This document shows, piece by piece, positions 21,421-33,123 of a stretch of 64,000 nt of DNA (within the stretch, counting starts at the first letter, position 1; each line of letters opens with the position of its first letter). The notes beneath the pieces are model-generated. The model saw only the letters and a list, made by a program, of their open reading frames with translations. It was not told the origin of the DNA and searched no databases. The translations under genes and the position numbers were made by a program. Source of the DNA: Siphonodentalium dalli (lineage: Eukaryota; Mollusca; Scaphopoda; Gadilida; Siphonodentaliidae); NCBI GenBank assembly GCA_032622095.1, contig CP136067.1:197990052-198054051 (forward strand), given 5' to 3'.

Positions 21421-24261
21421 TACATAACGTGACTTTTGCATCTCCATTGTAATATCAATACAGCAGCACACTTTACAAGTTAAAATGTACATGGCTAAAC
21501 ATTGCTAATAATGCGAAATGTAGCCATTTTATTTTTTTCCAATTGTATTTACTTGAATAAATTATATGTTATCGTTATTGTTTGATTGTTGTTGTTTGTT
21601 GTTATTTTTCTTGTTCGTGTTGCCTGGACGAGATGGGCCATACTACGTATAAATACATTTTGCAATTGAGAATACATAGTATATGCAAAATAATTGCATA
21701 AATATATATTTAATCATTACATACTACTGCGTATAATTGGAATGATCCAACTTAACCGTTGGTTTTGTTTGCATCCGGGTGTATATATAATTGAATACCT
21801 TACTAAGATTGAAATTCGCGCTGTAGTTTTTTTCGCGCACACATCGGAGCGCGAAGTTAAAACTGAGCGAATAATAGTACGACTCCTGAGTTCGTACCAA
21901 ACCACAGGGCCATGTTCATGAGTTACATAAGTGACAATTAATAATGTGCTTGCGGGCAATCAATCTCAATACCACTAGTTAGTTGTAAACGATAAATCAC
22001 GGTGTTATGTTTGATGCTACAATGCTTGTACATATGAAGTACACGTATTCCAGTCTGAAGGTACACGAAAACACATAATTATCCATATCCACAACCGGAT
22101 TGACACCGTGGTCATACAGTCTGAGTTAATGGTGTCGACCTAACTATTTAAAATAAACGCAACCAAGTGTTTGTGTTCAAATCGGCAGACAAGACGCCTG
22201 TTGGTTTTATTTATTCCAAGTTCATGTCAATGATATCCAGAATTATTTATATTATAAATATTAGAACGATTATTTGATACATATTAACACATATATTCAC
22301 TGAAAAATGTTGATGCACTATATTCGACTTAAAAATCTTCTTTGTGGTGATCTGTAATGTATCCTCTGGAATGACTAAGAACTGAAACTGTCATCAGATA
22401 AAAGACGTTTACAAAAATAAAAAAAAACCCAAAGACAAGAACTATACAGCGACGTGCATATGTTGTGGTGGTGTATCAACCTTGCATATCCAAATGAACC
22501 CCTCCATTGAGTCACACCAAATTCCAAGTACGGGTGTTATATTTCCACCGGCTTAAATAAATATTTTTCAACTCGTATATCTACTAACGATTATCAGAAC
22601 GACAACATACTCATAGCAAACAGTAGGGCAACGATAATTTACCGACTTTAAACAACAACATTACTGGCCAGGTTTCGTCGTGATTAAACACGACGAACAG
22701 TATACTGAAGCATGAGTCATATCTAATTAATACTGCCTAGATAATGAGATATAAAGTATCTTCGGTCATAGAAGACAAGCATAATTACGTCCAGTGTGAA
22801 TATTCAAGGTAATTATTAAACATTGTGTTCTAAAAAGGAATGTGTTAAAACCTGTCGTGTTTGGGTTATCAAAATTGTCAACTTTCTCCAACTACCCTAC
22901 ATGCAGCCGACTTATAAATCTCACAATAATGATCTGTTTTGTTCTAACACATTCCACTGCCAAATGGTTTACAAAATTTTCAAAGGGGTGGGACAAACGT
23001 GTTGCTACGAAGAACTGCTTCGTGCCATAGCATATATTGTGTGACAGTCAAAATACTTCGTTTGCGATGAGATTTCATTTGTATCTAATCACGAAAAACG
23101 TTTCTGATTATTTTGATATGTAATAAATTAAAGAGCGTTTGCTTGAAAACTTTATAGCAGCTAGTATCACTTCCTATCCGTGCTCTTTACAGATAACATT
23201 GTCTCTAAATGAGTATTTGATTATATTTTCGTTGGTTTGCTACCACCGGAACGTGAAACGAAAAGTTATAAATAGACTTAGTCTAATACAATTTGCCACA
23301 TTACGTAATATTTACAACTGTAACTCTCTCTTTAATGTTCAAACATCATGCTGTTTTCGACATGTGTTAGTATATAACCCCATGCTTGATGTGTTCAATA
23401 TTCCCTTGCAAACTCTCTAGAATTTAATTATGGATATTCTGCACCCCAGGCCCTATAATTAACAACCTCTGGTAATTATTGGACCAGCTGTCTGTGCGTG
23501 CATAATGACATGCTGTTGTCTCTTGTTTGAATTGCTAATTGATATAGTATCTACATTCACATCTTTCTTTGCAGCGTTGAGATGTGCTCTTATATTTGCG
23601 ATCTGATTAACTAAGCAGTTTGTATTGTCCCATAAATCATTGGCTATGTGTGATAAGATGCCATGCAATTGTTAACCAGTCCATTATAAGTTCTCAATCC
23701 GATCACAAATATACGAGTACACCACTTCACTCCAATAATATGTGTGACTATACTGGTGAACATGGAACATATACGCGCGGTTTAACAATACAGGTGTGCT
23801 ATAATCTGACTTTTCTTTATCTGTGCGAACTTCACAGTTGTATATATGTGTGCGCTACATCTAATTATGTATTTCTTTGATTAGCTCTTCAATACTGGAG
23901 GAAATAAAATGGATATATAGTTGTATATATCACATCATGTTTTATATTAATTCGCGGTTTATGTTACGTATCTGCTGTGAATGCGTGTTTATTTCCAAAA
24001 GCTACTATTTAAGTTGAAAATAATATATGTACAATTTATTTACATCAGTTGAGGATGGCAAGTTTGAAAATACATGCAAATATAGATATACCTGTTTGTA
24101 TGCTCTTATAGCGTGTATGTACTCTAAAACATGTTACAATGGATATGAAAATAAATTAGGGTATGTTATTAAATGCTACTTATTTTAAAATAGAATACAA
24201 GTAATCTCAATTATATTATATATTTCGAGATATTAACATGTGCACAGCATATTAGTGGTAC
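21421..24261. other. Long AT-rich stretch, nothing recognised
   Basis: About 2.8 kb without a supported gene, RNA or repeat family. Open frames are short and of low complexity. Confidence 0.45.
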
Positions 24262-24678
24262 TTTGCGCACCAGAATACACCTAATAATATTCGTTTTTGA
24301 ACTGTTCCTGGTATGGAAATAGGTCGATAAACACTTGAACTATCATCATACAAGCATTATATGTATCAGAAAGACGCATTGAAGTAATCAAAAAATCAAC
24401 TTTGAACAAGATGTTTGGTCCCAAACAAAAACAGCAATTTTGGACTGCATGGGGCAGAAAAGAGCGTTCCGTGTTAGTCTATCCTGATTTGGTCGAAATA
24501 AAGACCGTTGTTTTTCATTTCTGTGCGAACAATTGGCTGTGCAATGGCTGCGACCATGGAACCTACTGTTAAGAGCATATGATGCCGGTATATAAACATT
24601 TCGTATATATTTCAACTTATGTTTTACCTCCTTCCAAACTACGAGACAAAATTTGGAAACTCGTATGAGCCATGTCCG
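24262..24678 (-). repeat. Dispersed repeat X, copy 3, abutting a MITE
   Basis: Diverged minus-strand copy of repeat X with ATAGGTCGATAAACACTTGA and GGTCCCAAACAAAAACAG blocks. It ends TATGAGCCATGTCCG and runs straight into TTAA and the MITE at 24683, exactly as copy 2 does. Confidence 0.65.
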
Positions 24679-24682
24679 TTAA

Positions 24683-25073
24683 CCCTTTACCCAACAGAAT
24701 GGCCCTGTGCCAATGCATTCTCTTATATATGCGAGTCGACCATAGGTCGCCTCGCATATATAAGAGAATGCATTGGCTTAACACATTAAAAATTATAAAA
24801 TTGTTAAAGAATGTAAGAAAAAATGGTAAAAAGTGTTAAAAAATATTTTGTTTAGGCCAATGCATTCTCTTATATATGCGAGGCGACCTATGGTCGACTC
24901 GCATATATAAGAGAATGCATTGGCACAAGGCATAACTGTAACTATCATAATGTGGTCGAGGAGCCGGTTCCAATGATATCCATATTTGTATGGATCTATT
25001 GAGACAGACCGAAGATATTTTAGGCTGTTGAAGCTTTATTTGGCCGGTTTTGGCCGGTTTGTTGGGTAAAGGG
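24683..25073 (+). mobile_element. piggyBac-like MITE, copy 4
   Basis: A 391-bp element with TTAA at 24679-24682 and 25074-25077, intact 14-bp TIRs and two intact hairpins. Next to repeat X copy 3. Confidence 0.88.
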
Positions 25074-25077
25074 TTAA

Positions 25078-25423
25078 AGTTTATTGGGCTTGTTATTACC
25101 TCACTTGATTCAACGCCACGTGATGTGTTTTGCATACCACACGGAAATGTATGAATACACTGGCATTAGTATAAACTAATTTCATGGCTCTAATTAATCG
25201 AACTTACAGAGTAGCAACTATCACAGCAGAGATATATTAAGAGCAATGCCGAACTTGATATAATGCGATGTTTTCCTAAAAACACACACCACCAGATTTT
25301 GAAACTATTCCGAATCCGTGGTTCTGTTCGTTTATCTCAGCCGAGCAGGCAATAATACCTATATTACAGTACCGTGATACCGATTTACGATCAAACACGT
25401 ATAGCCTGTTGTACCAAGCATAA
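25078..25423. other. No gene seen
   Basis: Spacer between two piggyBac-like MITEs in opposite orientation. Nothing recognised. Confidence 0.4.
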
Positions 25424-25781
25424 CCCTTTACCCAACAAACCGGCCAAAACCGGCCAAATAAAGCTTCAACAGCCTAAATTATCTTGGGTCTGTCTCAATA
25501 AAACCATACAAATATGGATATCATTGGAACCAGCTCCTTGACCACATTGTGATTGTTACAGTTATGCCCTGTGCCAATGCATTCTCTTATATATGAGAAT
25601 GCATTGGCCTAAAAAAATCTTTTTTTAACACTTTTTATCATTTTTTCTTACATTCTTTAACAATTTTATAATTTTTAATGTGTTAAGCCAATGCATTCTC
25701 TTATATATGCGAGGCGACCTATGGTCGACTCGCATATATATGAGAATGCATTGGCACAGGGCCGTTCTATTGGGTAAAGGG
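25424..25781 (-). mobile_element. piggyBac-like MITE, copy 5, inverted, one hairpin collapsed
   Basis: A 358-bp inverted copy. The right flank is TTAA (25782-25785); the left flank reads ATAA, one change from TTAA. One hairpin has lost its whole loop region and reads TCTTATATATGAGAATGC, while the other (about 25687-25755) is intact. The collapse looks like a deletion within the palindrome. Confidence 0.85.
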
Positions 25782-25873
25782 TTAATATGACTTATCATAC
25801 GATCTCGTGTATGTATAAATAATGGCTATTGTTGATGTTGTGTATATATTAATGTAATAGTCATCTCCTATTA

Positions 25874-26819
25874 TTATTTGTAAATATGTTTTGTCTCAAT
25901 ACTCATGCAATTGAACAATATTAGTTTCAACAGAATAAACCATATTGAATTGGTCGCCAGTTCAACGAATCGGTTGATATGGTCATAGAACCGACTCCTA
26001 TAGAACAACGTTACTCCAAGATAAACACATTCAATTTTAAGCTCTATTCTCCTATATGTAAATGTTGGAATATGTATGGGCAATTTACCGTAAAACATCA
26101 GAAAACAGTTGTTTGTTTCGTATTAACTTATATCTTCCAGCTCTCAGTGTAATACACAGATGCATGTCGCGCACGGTTCATGTCACCCTTTGCATGTTTC
26201 CGCGAATACGATTGTATCATCGACATATAATAATTAATAAACAAGGAAGTTTGATATAGACGCCGATATTGTCCAAGAATGGTTCATCAATATGTCCTAC
26301 AAGCAGGTCTATTGTGACAAAATAGTTCATAAAAGTGGTGAAATCAGTAATATAGAGGGCAAACAAAATCGGCCTGTGGTGCTTTAAAGTAGTATAAAGG
26401 TTGTATATGTACCATCGCCCTTCAGATATATTTTTTATTTGGCTGTACTTATGTCGAATAACTCTAAAAAAAAAATTGTCGAGGCTTATAATCTCAGACA
26501 TTTTCTGCCAAAGAAATGTACTCTCTACCAGGTCAGATGCTTTACAGATCAATAAGTGTACTGTCAAATTTGCGTCCTGCAGAAATATAGAAATTGATAA
26601 ACTATGCTCAACGAAACTAGTGTGAAAAGAGTGGGCTTTCCTGAATCCTGTTTGGAATTTACATACACTATCTTTTTCATCCAAATGTGTACCCAGTTGG
26701 TTATCTAATAGCCCAGTAAAACTTGAGATATGCAACGCAGTGGACTTCTTGATTTTGATATATCCATGCATACATTCTGTGTTAAATTGGCTATATTCAA
26801 ACGACTTGTTTGTTGTCAA
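25874..26819 (-). pseudogene. LINE reverse transcriptase relic (element A)
   Basis: Minus-strand fragments in three frames line up as a non-LTR reverse transcriptase. At the upstream side is CKFQTGFRKAHS (the Q-x-GFRK-x-HS block), then ILFALYITDF (the block after GPLLF), then YVDD at 26216-26227, the polymerase active site, in another frame. Next come FTYRRIELKIECVYLGVTL and DHINRFVELAT from the thumb region (25874-26098). Several frameshifts and stops separate these blocks, so it cannot make enzyme. The layout suits CR1/L2- or Jockey-like LINEs. Confidence 0.75.
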
Positions 26820-27408
26820 ATCATAAGATACTGAGATTTATATTTGCATGCTGTTATAAATGTATCCGTGATTACAAAAATGTTTTTCTTTTAGCATGAA
26901 TGTCATAACTTTCATATTTCATGGCAGAACGAATGTGTGTTATCTTGTTTAGATATATTAGAGTTCAGGGAACTTAATTAATTGTTTTTATAAATTAAAC
27001 TGTTTAAAAAATCAAAATATGCACGAATCACATTTCAGTCTGTGTCGGCTAGTTAACATAAGTGCAAGTTATGATGTGTGCACTTTGGAAGTCGATCTCG
27101 GGTTACAGACACTATTTATCTGTTGGTCGGCCTCTGTGGAAAACTCCGCGACGTTATGCCTCAGTATATGGATTCCAACTGTTTATTTTTAAACATGTTT
27201 CTGATGCGCGGATTCATTAGATTGATCTTCCTTTTTTATTAGATCAGCTCAGATTTAATCTCTAATCCGAGCTGTATGCTCCATAATTTAAGTCACTATA
27301 AAAAGATGATTATTGGTTGACCAGTTTGTTGGCCCCGAAATGTTTTATCGAACGAACACGACGAACATTTCTAATCATGTACAGCCAATGACCGTATCTC
27401 GCTCGAAC
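26820..27408. other. Probable decayed middle of LINE element A
   Basis: Lies between the endonuclease-like and polymerase-like relics on the same strand, so it is probably the eroded linker of that element. No motif could be read with confidence. Confidence 0.35.
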
Positions 27409-28180
27409 TTAGCTTCCCAATATTTGATCTAAATTGTCCATTGATAATTCTCGAACCAAATTCCCACTTATAACCATAACTATCAGTTTATTATATTTCT
27501 TCAGATATCTTGTCATATCAAATGAGTCCATATACCATGCAATTGTCATCGAAATACTTTCGGAATGGGTTCCACTACCGACAAGTTCTAACAATTCAAT
27601 AACATATTGGGTACACGGTACCTTGGACTCAGCCATATTGCTTCTGTTTGAATTGAAATCAGTTGTAAAGATATAGAGATCCAGGGGGCTGGGAACACCG
27701 CGGACTACAGGGGTAAACCTGTCTTCGGTAACATGGACAAAGGTATATAAAATCTTGGTACACATTTCGAAGCGCCACTTGGACAATTTGGTAGTCAGAT
27801 AAATGAGAAACAGGAGCATAACAGAAGTATGCTTGGTGTTTTAAAATTTAGAAAATATAAGTATACTATATGACAAGCGTATGCGTACCAGTATCGTAGA
27901 ATCATGCACCATCATAAGGAAAATGCATATACGTATGAAGTACATAGTTGGGCTTTACCAATTTAAAATTTCAGAACGTTTGCGAAGGCCGCGAGGCGTC
28001 GAAAGGGTTAATTTTGAAATTGTGAGTTATGTACATAAGTAAGCAGTTGTATATGTGAGTATAAGTGTAGGTCTGTAGTAATAATAACAAAATATCACTG
28101 GAATCGTCGTCAGTTATGTACTCGGTGATGGAGTGTTTAAGCAAAAGACCACCGCTTTTCGGCGCTTGTAAACACACATA
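27409..28180 (-). pseudogene. LINE endonuclease-like relic (element A)
   Basis: The minus-strand frame 27409-27819 contains VGSGTHSESISM, then LKKYNKLIVMVISGNLV, which resembles the P-x-GS block and the eroded GDFN block of an APE-type endonuclease. The frame 27971-28177 has APKSGGLLLKHSI, then SSDILLLLLQTY, resembling the NVRSL/DILCLTETW start of that domain. Order and strand fit the polymerase relic at 25874-26819. The similarity is weak and frames are broken. Confidence 0.45.
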
Positions 28181-28989
28181 AATAGACTAGCGTTGAGATT
28201 AAACCCCGTACAACTGACATTAGAACTGGGTGGCTATGGCACCACATCTGCGTCGCTATCGTTCCCGGTGTGTTCGAACGCCCTTCGATCATGGTGTTAC
28301 TTCCCATTAGCTGTGATCTGCGAAAATAACAGTTAACGGATGAGTTATCTACCATTTCATCGACCAAAGAAGTTGACCGATTTAGCGAGGCTGATGATAA
28401 GACGGCATAGGTTACACTGGCGTAAATAGTTTCCATAGGCGTTATGATAGCGGTTATTGTTGTGCCACCAATCAGGGACTTCATAACTAGGGTCAGTTCC
28501 GTACTAAATGAATAGTCTCATGTTTTAGTCACAATTAAAAATTCTAGCAAGGAACCGCACATACTTCACATGAATCAATGGGCCTCTTGGCCAATGCAGT
28601 TTGTGGGAGAAATGTTCTTTGAAATTCTTTGAACATTTCACTTTTAATTCATTCAACCAACCACAGCAACGATGGTGTTAACTATTCTGCTTTTTATATT
28701 GGGAGGGGCCCATTTTTGAAACTCTTCATATTGTATTGTAGATAACCATGTTGAAGATTGATATATATATATTATAATTAAACTGATGTTTGTAAAAAAC
28801 GTTTATTTTATGCTATTTTGTCCCATTAATTGGAAACACCCAAATAATACACCACGTCAGAATTGAGAGCCAAACATGAATTTGAATTGAGTTTATTTTA
28901 ATAATAGTATGCATCCAATGAAGCACGAGTTGTCATACCACATTCATTTGCTTATGTTGTCGCCTGACATTCAACTTGTGTGGCTGGTG
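28181..28989. other. No gene seen; possible LINE tail
   Basis: Mostly unassigned. Around 28875-28905 the minus strand reads AATAAACTCAATTCAAATTC, similar to the LINE tail at 17733, so a second LINE 3' end may lie here. Confidence 0.35.
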
Positions 28990-29432
28990 CAGGGTTGGGG
29001 CGATTACATGCCAATGTAATCGATTACGATTACAATTACTTTTGATTTACATGATTATGATTACGATTACTGATTACATTTTGTTTCAATGTAATCGATT
29101 ACGATTACAATTACTTTTCGATTACATCTGATTACAATTATTATTTTCAACCATTTTTATTACATAGGAATAAATAATGAAATAAATCAAATTAAAATAT
29201 CATTAATTTGATTGAATAAAAACATCACTACATAACATGGAAACAAGAACAGACAAAAACAATAGAAAGAAGAAAGCAATAAATACATACACTTTTTACA
29301 TTTATTTGTACTGGCGAGGTTTCACCGTGAATATTGGGAATATATTATGTTTTATGTGTATTTATTTCTGTAAATCTATTTTGTAATCGATTACGTTGAA
29401 TACGATTGCTGATTACGATTACCCCAACCCTG
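28990..29432. mobile_element. hAT-like MITE with TAATCGATTA motifs
   Basis: A 443-bp element with 11-bp TIRs CAGGGTTGGGG / CCCCAACCCTG, a start typical of hAT elements. The subterminal regions repeat GTAATCGATTACGATTAC. The palindrome TAATCGATTA has the form of a paired homeodomain site. No transposase, and no 8-bp target duplication could be matched. Confidence 0.65.
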
Positions 29433-29519
29433 CCATGATATGGTAAGCCAATGAATAAACTTATAATTCCAACACTTACAAGTATGTGCCCAATTATAGT
29501 ACTGCATAGTACTACATCT

Positions 29520-31500
29520 CTTCAAGAAGGGTGGTCAGTTGACACGGCTCAATCAATCGGCTAGTCACGCCTCTCCGCAGTGTTTCAGATTTAATTGTTG
29601 TTATATGTTGTATTGCTCGTCTAATGTTTGATGTGTTATTTTCTGTTTTTCACGTATGATGTTTCTTGTGTTCGTCCTGATGATTGTTGAGTATTGAATC
29701 ATGTATTGTTCACCCCTGTCTCACTGTGGAGAGGTGCCGGAAGGCAGTGGCTAAACGGTCACCGTTTCAGCTATGTACCAGTCTTTGGCCCGACCAGAAT
29801 TTGAAGGGTAGTCCGCGGCGGCTGCTGGGCTAGTTGTCGATTTTTTGCTTTTCGTATGGCAACTCAAAACAAAAAACAACGTATTGCTTGTAAGAATGAT
29901 GACTCACCAAGTTCCAATGATGCTGTGGTATTCCCTTACTGCTTGGTTCTTGGCTTTGACCCAAATCTGAAACGACCTTCTATCTTTGTCATTGATAACA
30001 CGCTACAAAGCATGACTGAACAATTGAAATATGTTAAACCAATCAGGACTTGGCCAATAAGTGGCTCTCTCTTGATTGAATGCTCAAAGAAAGTTCAATC
30101 TGATGCTCTGCTGCAATTAACAACTATTGCACAAACACCAGTGTTAGTTACTCCTCACAAGACATTGAGTAGTAGCAGAGTGTTGCGGTCCCGCGATATA
30201 GCTGATTATTCGGAATCAGAAATATTAGCGCAGATGGCACAGCAGTCCGTCGATTTACAAAAGCTGTTGATGGTATTCGAGTTCCTCTGAATAGCTATCC
30301 TCTGACCTTCTATCGGTGTTGAATGTTGGGTATATGAAGGCAGATCTAAGTACGTATGTTCCAAATCAATTACGACGTTATATATGCCAGGGTTGTGGCC
30401 ATGGCCAGGACCATTATAGAAGTAAATAAAGCATTTGTGCACGATGTTCTGTTTCTGATCATGATTATAAGGATTGTACAAATCCTTAAAAAAATCGAAT
30501 TGTCCAGGTTCACATGCTGCAATGGATCGTTCATGTCCCATATGGGGGACTATGCATTCAAGATAGGTACAAAGGTGTAAGTATGATCATCATTTATCGT
30601 ACATGGATGCTAAGAAATTAGTTGGTGCCAGGCCATCAATCAATTGCTCAAGTCACATACTCGGCTGCTGTTTCTAAGAAAAAGTTTGTTGATGTCAGCA
30701 CTCAAACAGAGAGTCAATAAAACTCGTCATTATATCATTAGCAACACAGATTAAAGAGAATAATATTTCTCCTGTTCTAGAACCTGTTCCAGAGGCAATG
30801 GATACATCTACTGCAGTTGTTACGTTTGCTCCGAAACCAACTAAGGAAATTGATCCCATTGTTCCAAAATAAACATCTCCAAGGTCTGTCAAGTCTTTTG
30901 ACTCTCAGAAGCAGAGTTTTGAGCATTGAATTTTTAAAGTTTGATAAGATGCTTCGATCTAAAGGGCAAACTTTGACTGAATGGGGCAAATACCCACATC
31001 TAAAGGCGTGGAGGGATGCTGGCTTTTGGGGCGAGGGCTCACCTACTAAGTCAACCACCGGATTTCCAACTTGATGAATGCACGGCAGATTCAACAAATA
31101 TTGTAAATATCCTGCCAATCACACTGAATGCGACTTTGTTAGCTATTCTAAATATATATTAAGATGTGTTAATAAATTATTTATATTTGATGTATGTTTT
31201 ATATTTGCTGTTTTCAAAGCAGTATTGCTATCGGTTTTGATATTCAGTTTTATATGTGTTTGCACAATGGTCAGTTTCTTAAATTGTTCTGGCCCCCATC
31301 GAACACTCACGCTCTGATTTGTGTGTTTTTATTTGCATATATATAGTTATTTATTTATATAGCTTTATTTTAGTCCAATTCACGGTTACGTCTATACACA
31401 GTTTGTTTCGCTTAATACTGATTCAGTTTTCTCAGTCGTGATGTGGCCTAACGGCTAAAAAGACGTAAAATCGGAACCAAACAAACACACATGTTGTATG
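29520..31500 (+). mobile_element. LINE deletion derivative: 5' region, ORF1, 3' region, no ORF2
   Basis: An upstream leader runs to 29855, then a broken ORF1 (29856-31073). A start like MNARQIQQIL at about 31074 is probably the first codons of ORF2. Almost at once the sequence becomes AT-rich, and a LINE-like 3' end follows (GATGTGGCCTAACGGC at about 31440, then GACGTAAAATCGGAACCAAA and a short CAAA/CA-rich tail). About 3 kb of ORF2 is therefore missing while both ends remain. The outer limits are approximate. Confidence 0.6.
29856..31073 (+). pseudogene. LINE ORF1 (gag-like, zinc-knuckle) with frameshifts
   Basis: ATG at 29856 opens 144 codons (MATQNKKQRIACKNDD...). Frameshifts near 30240 and further stops or shifts follow. 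At 30372-30545 the resumed frame reads RYICQGCGHGQDHYRSK, then CARCSVSDHDYKDC, then CPGSHAAMDRSC, the remains of three CCHC-type zinc knuckles like those of Jockey/I-clade ORF1 proteins, which bind the element's RNA. One knuckle has lost a cysteine. The segment 30940-31073 ends GFWGEGSPTKSTTGFPT. Clearly a dead copy. Confidence 0.75.
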
Positions 31501-31694
31501 AAAACAGTGAAGCAGTGCGCGGTTGGCTGCAGACTTGTCTTTGCTAAGGACATGTGAGTGTTTTTAAATAGTATTCGCACCGAGGTGCCACTGTCTTTGT
31601 GATTTCGAATGTGAATTGCGATAGTCGTTGAAGACCACAACTGAGCTTTGTGTGCTTGAGTAACAGAAACGCCGATCAACACTAAAGTCATAGC

Positions 31695-32222
31695 CAGGGA
31701 AGGATCCAGGGCTCTTTTGATACCTGTTACAGGTTTGGGCGCCCAAACTCTGGTGGCCTAAATGTCCCCAAATTGCAAGTGGATAGTTTTATTAAAGCTG
31801 AATTTTCTATATTTTGAAGGAAATCTTCTATTATAATTCAACAACATGCAATGCAAATCATCAATATACAGTTGATATAGAGCCTTTATTTGCTTAATCA
31901 AGTGTCCAGTGAGAAATATTTTAACGCTTTCATGACTGGGGCTTCTTGAAATTTTGCAAAAATCCTGTGCCAATGCATTCTCTTATATAAATGAGTCTCC
32001 CATCTAAGGAGCCTCGCATATATAAGATAATACATTGGCCTTTATCTTGACCTTGTAAGCCAGTGCATTTTCTTATGCGGGATCTTTAATGCTGCACCTA
32101 AGGGAGGGGGTGACCCCCTCCCGTACCTACCCCCATCTCGGGCCTACGACCCTCGGGATATGCCTTCGGCATATCATGGTCCCAAAACAGGTGTCCCCAA
32201 AAAATCCCTGGATCCATCCCTG
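31695..32222. mobile_element. hAT-like MITE with exact 8-bp target duplication, carrying the shared hairpin
   Basis: The element starts CAGGGAAGGATCCAGGG and ends with the complement of CAGGGATGGATCCAGGG. The 8 bases on each side are identical, GTCATAGC at 31687-31694 and 32223-32230, as expected for hAT insertion. Inside, 31969-32039 is a degenerate version of the 69-bp hairpin of the piggyBac-like MITEs, and a half copy begins near 32058 (GCCAGTGCATTTTCTTATG). A GGGAGGGGG/CCCCCTCCC stem lies at about 32103-32123. Confidence 0.85.
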
Positions 32223-32253
32223 GTCATAGCACAATTTGATTAAAATGTCGATG

Positions 32254-32592
32254 CCGTTGTTATACCTCGATGCAAGTGCCATGTCGTCGGCCGTTGTTAG
32301 ACTTCGATGTAAGTGCCATGTCATCGACCGTTTTTAGACCTCGATGCAAGTGCCATGTCATCGGCTGTTGTTAGACCTCGATGTAAGTGCCATGTCGTCG
32401 GCCGTTGTTAGACTTCGATGTAAGTGCCATGTCGTCGGCCGTTGTTAGACCTCGATGTAAGTGCCATGTCGTCGACCGCTGTTAGACCTCGATGTATGTG
32501 CCATGTCGTCGGCCGTTGTTAGACCTCGATGTAAGTGTCATGTCGTCGGCCGTTGTTAGACTTCGATGTAAGTGCCATGTCATCAACCGTTG
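32254..32592 (+). repeat. 37-bp minisatellite, nine units
   Basis: GCC of GTGCCATG recurs at 32278, 32315, 32352, 32389, 32426, 32463, 32500, 32537 (GTC variant) and 32574, exactly every 37 bp. The unit contains GTAAGTGCCATGTCGTCGG, CCGTTGTTAGACC and TCGAT. There are substitutions but no indels. Confidence 0.9.
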
Positions 32593-32731
32593 GTGAAACG
32601 CAGCATACTCCATTGATAATAGTGCAGTTTATTCCTGGTTATACGAGATATGTGGGTGAACGTTGAAAACAGTGGTGTATATAATAAATATATTATAATT
32701 TATTATGTATAATAAATATCGAGTGTCTAGT

Positions 32732-33123
32732 CTAGTGCAAGATAGGTAATTTATTCATTACATGACGAGAATCTTCGGATAGTTTTATGAAGGTTACTTC
32801 TATGATAACGATATTGTCATTGTATATTAGCGTGATGTCGCCAAACAAAACAGCTTTGTGGGAAGCTATTTGAAGCGATCTCATGGTATGAATAAGTTCA
32901 GTTCGTTGGTTTGAGTAAAAGGGGCAGTGTATAAACAGTATATATAACAGTGTTCTGCATCTTCCGTGTGGTAACCAAAGGCACACGACTGGTCATCAGA
33001 AATGAAGATACTCACTTTAGCGTCTTTTAAATCGCTACAACAATTTCTCAGCCGACAGTGAAAAATGTTTGTTGGTCGATCACCTATGAGAATATAAGAC
33101 TCTTGTTTGATACTATTTGCCAA
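32732..33123 (-). pseudogene. LINE ORF2 C-terminal relic (element E)
   Basis: Minus-strand reading frames give LRNCCSDLKDAK, then ISDDQSCAFGY and EDAEHCYIYC, then in a second frame HCPFYSNQRTELI and LLFG-like VLFGD. This matches the C-terminal cysteine/HxxxxC region of CR1/Jockey-type LINE polymerases. A frameshift separates the two halves. It may belong to the element whose endonuclease is at 35281-36581, with the DNA between them inserted or rearranged. Confidence 0.65.

Noticed and set aside
24836-25135. Recurrent protein-like text such as CQCILLYMR and IYKRMHWP in many places
   Set aside because: These are translations of the 69-bp hairpin in the MITEs, seen wherever the hairpin occurs and on both strands. 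Not genes.
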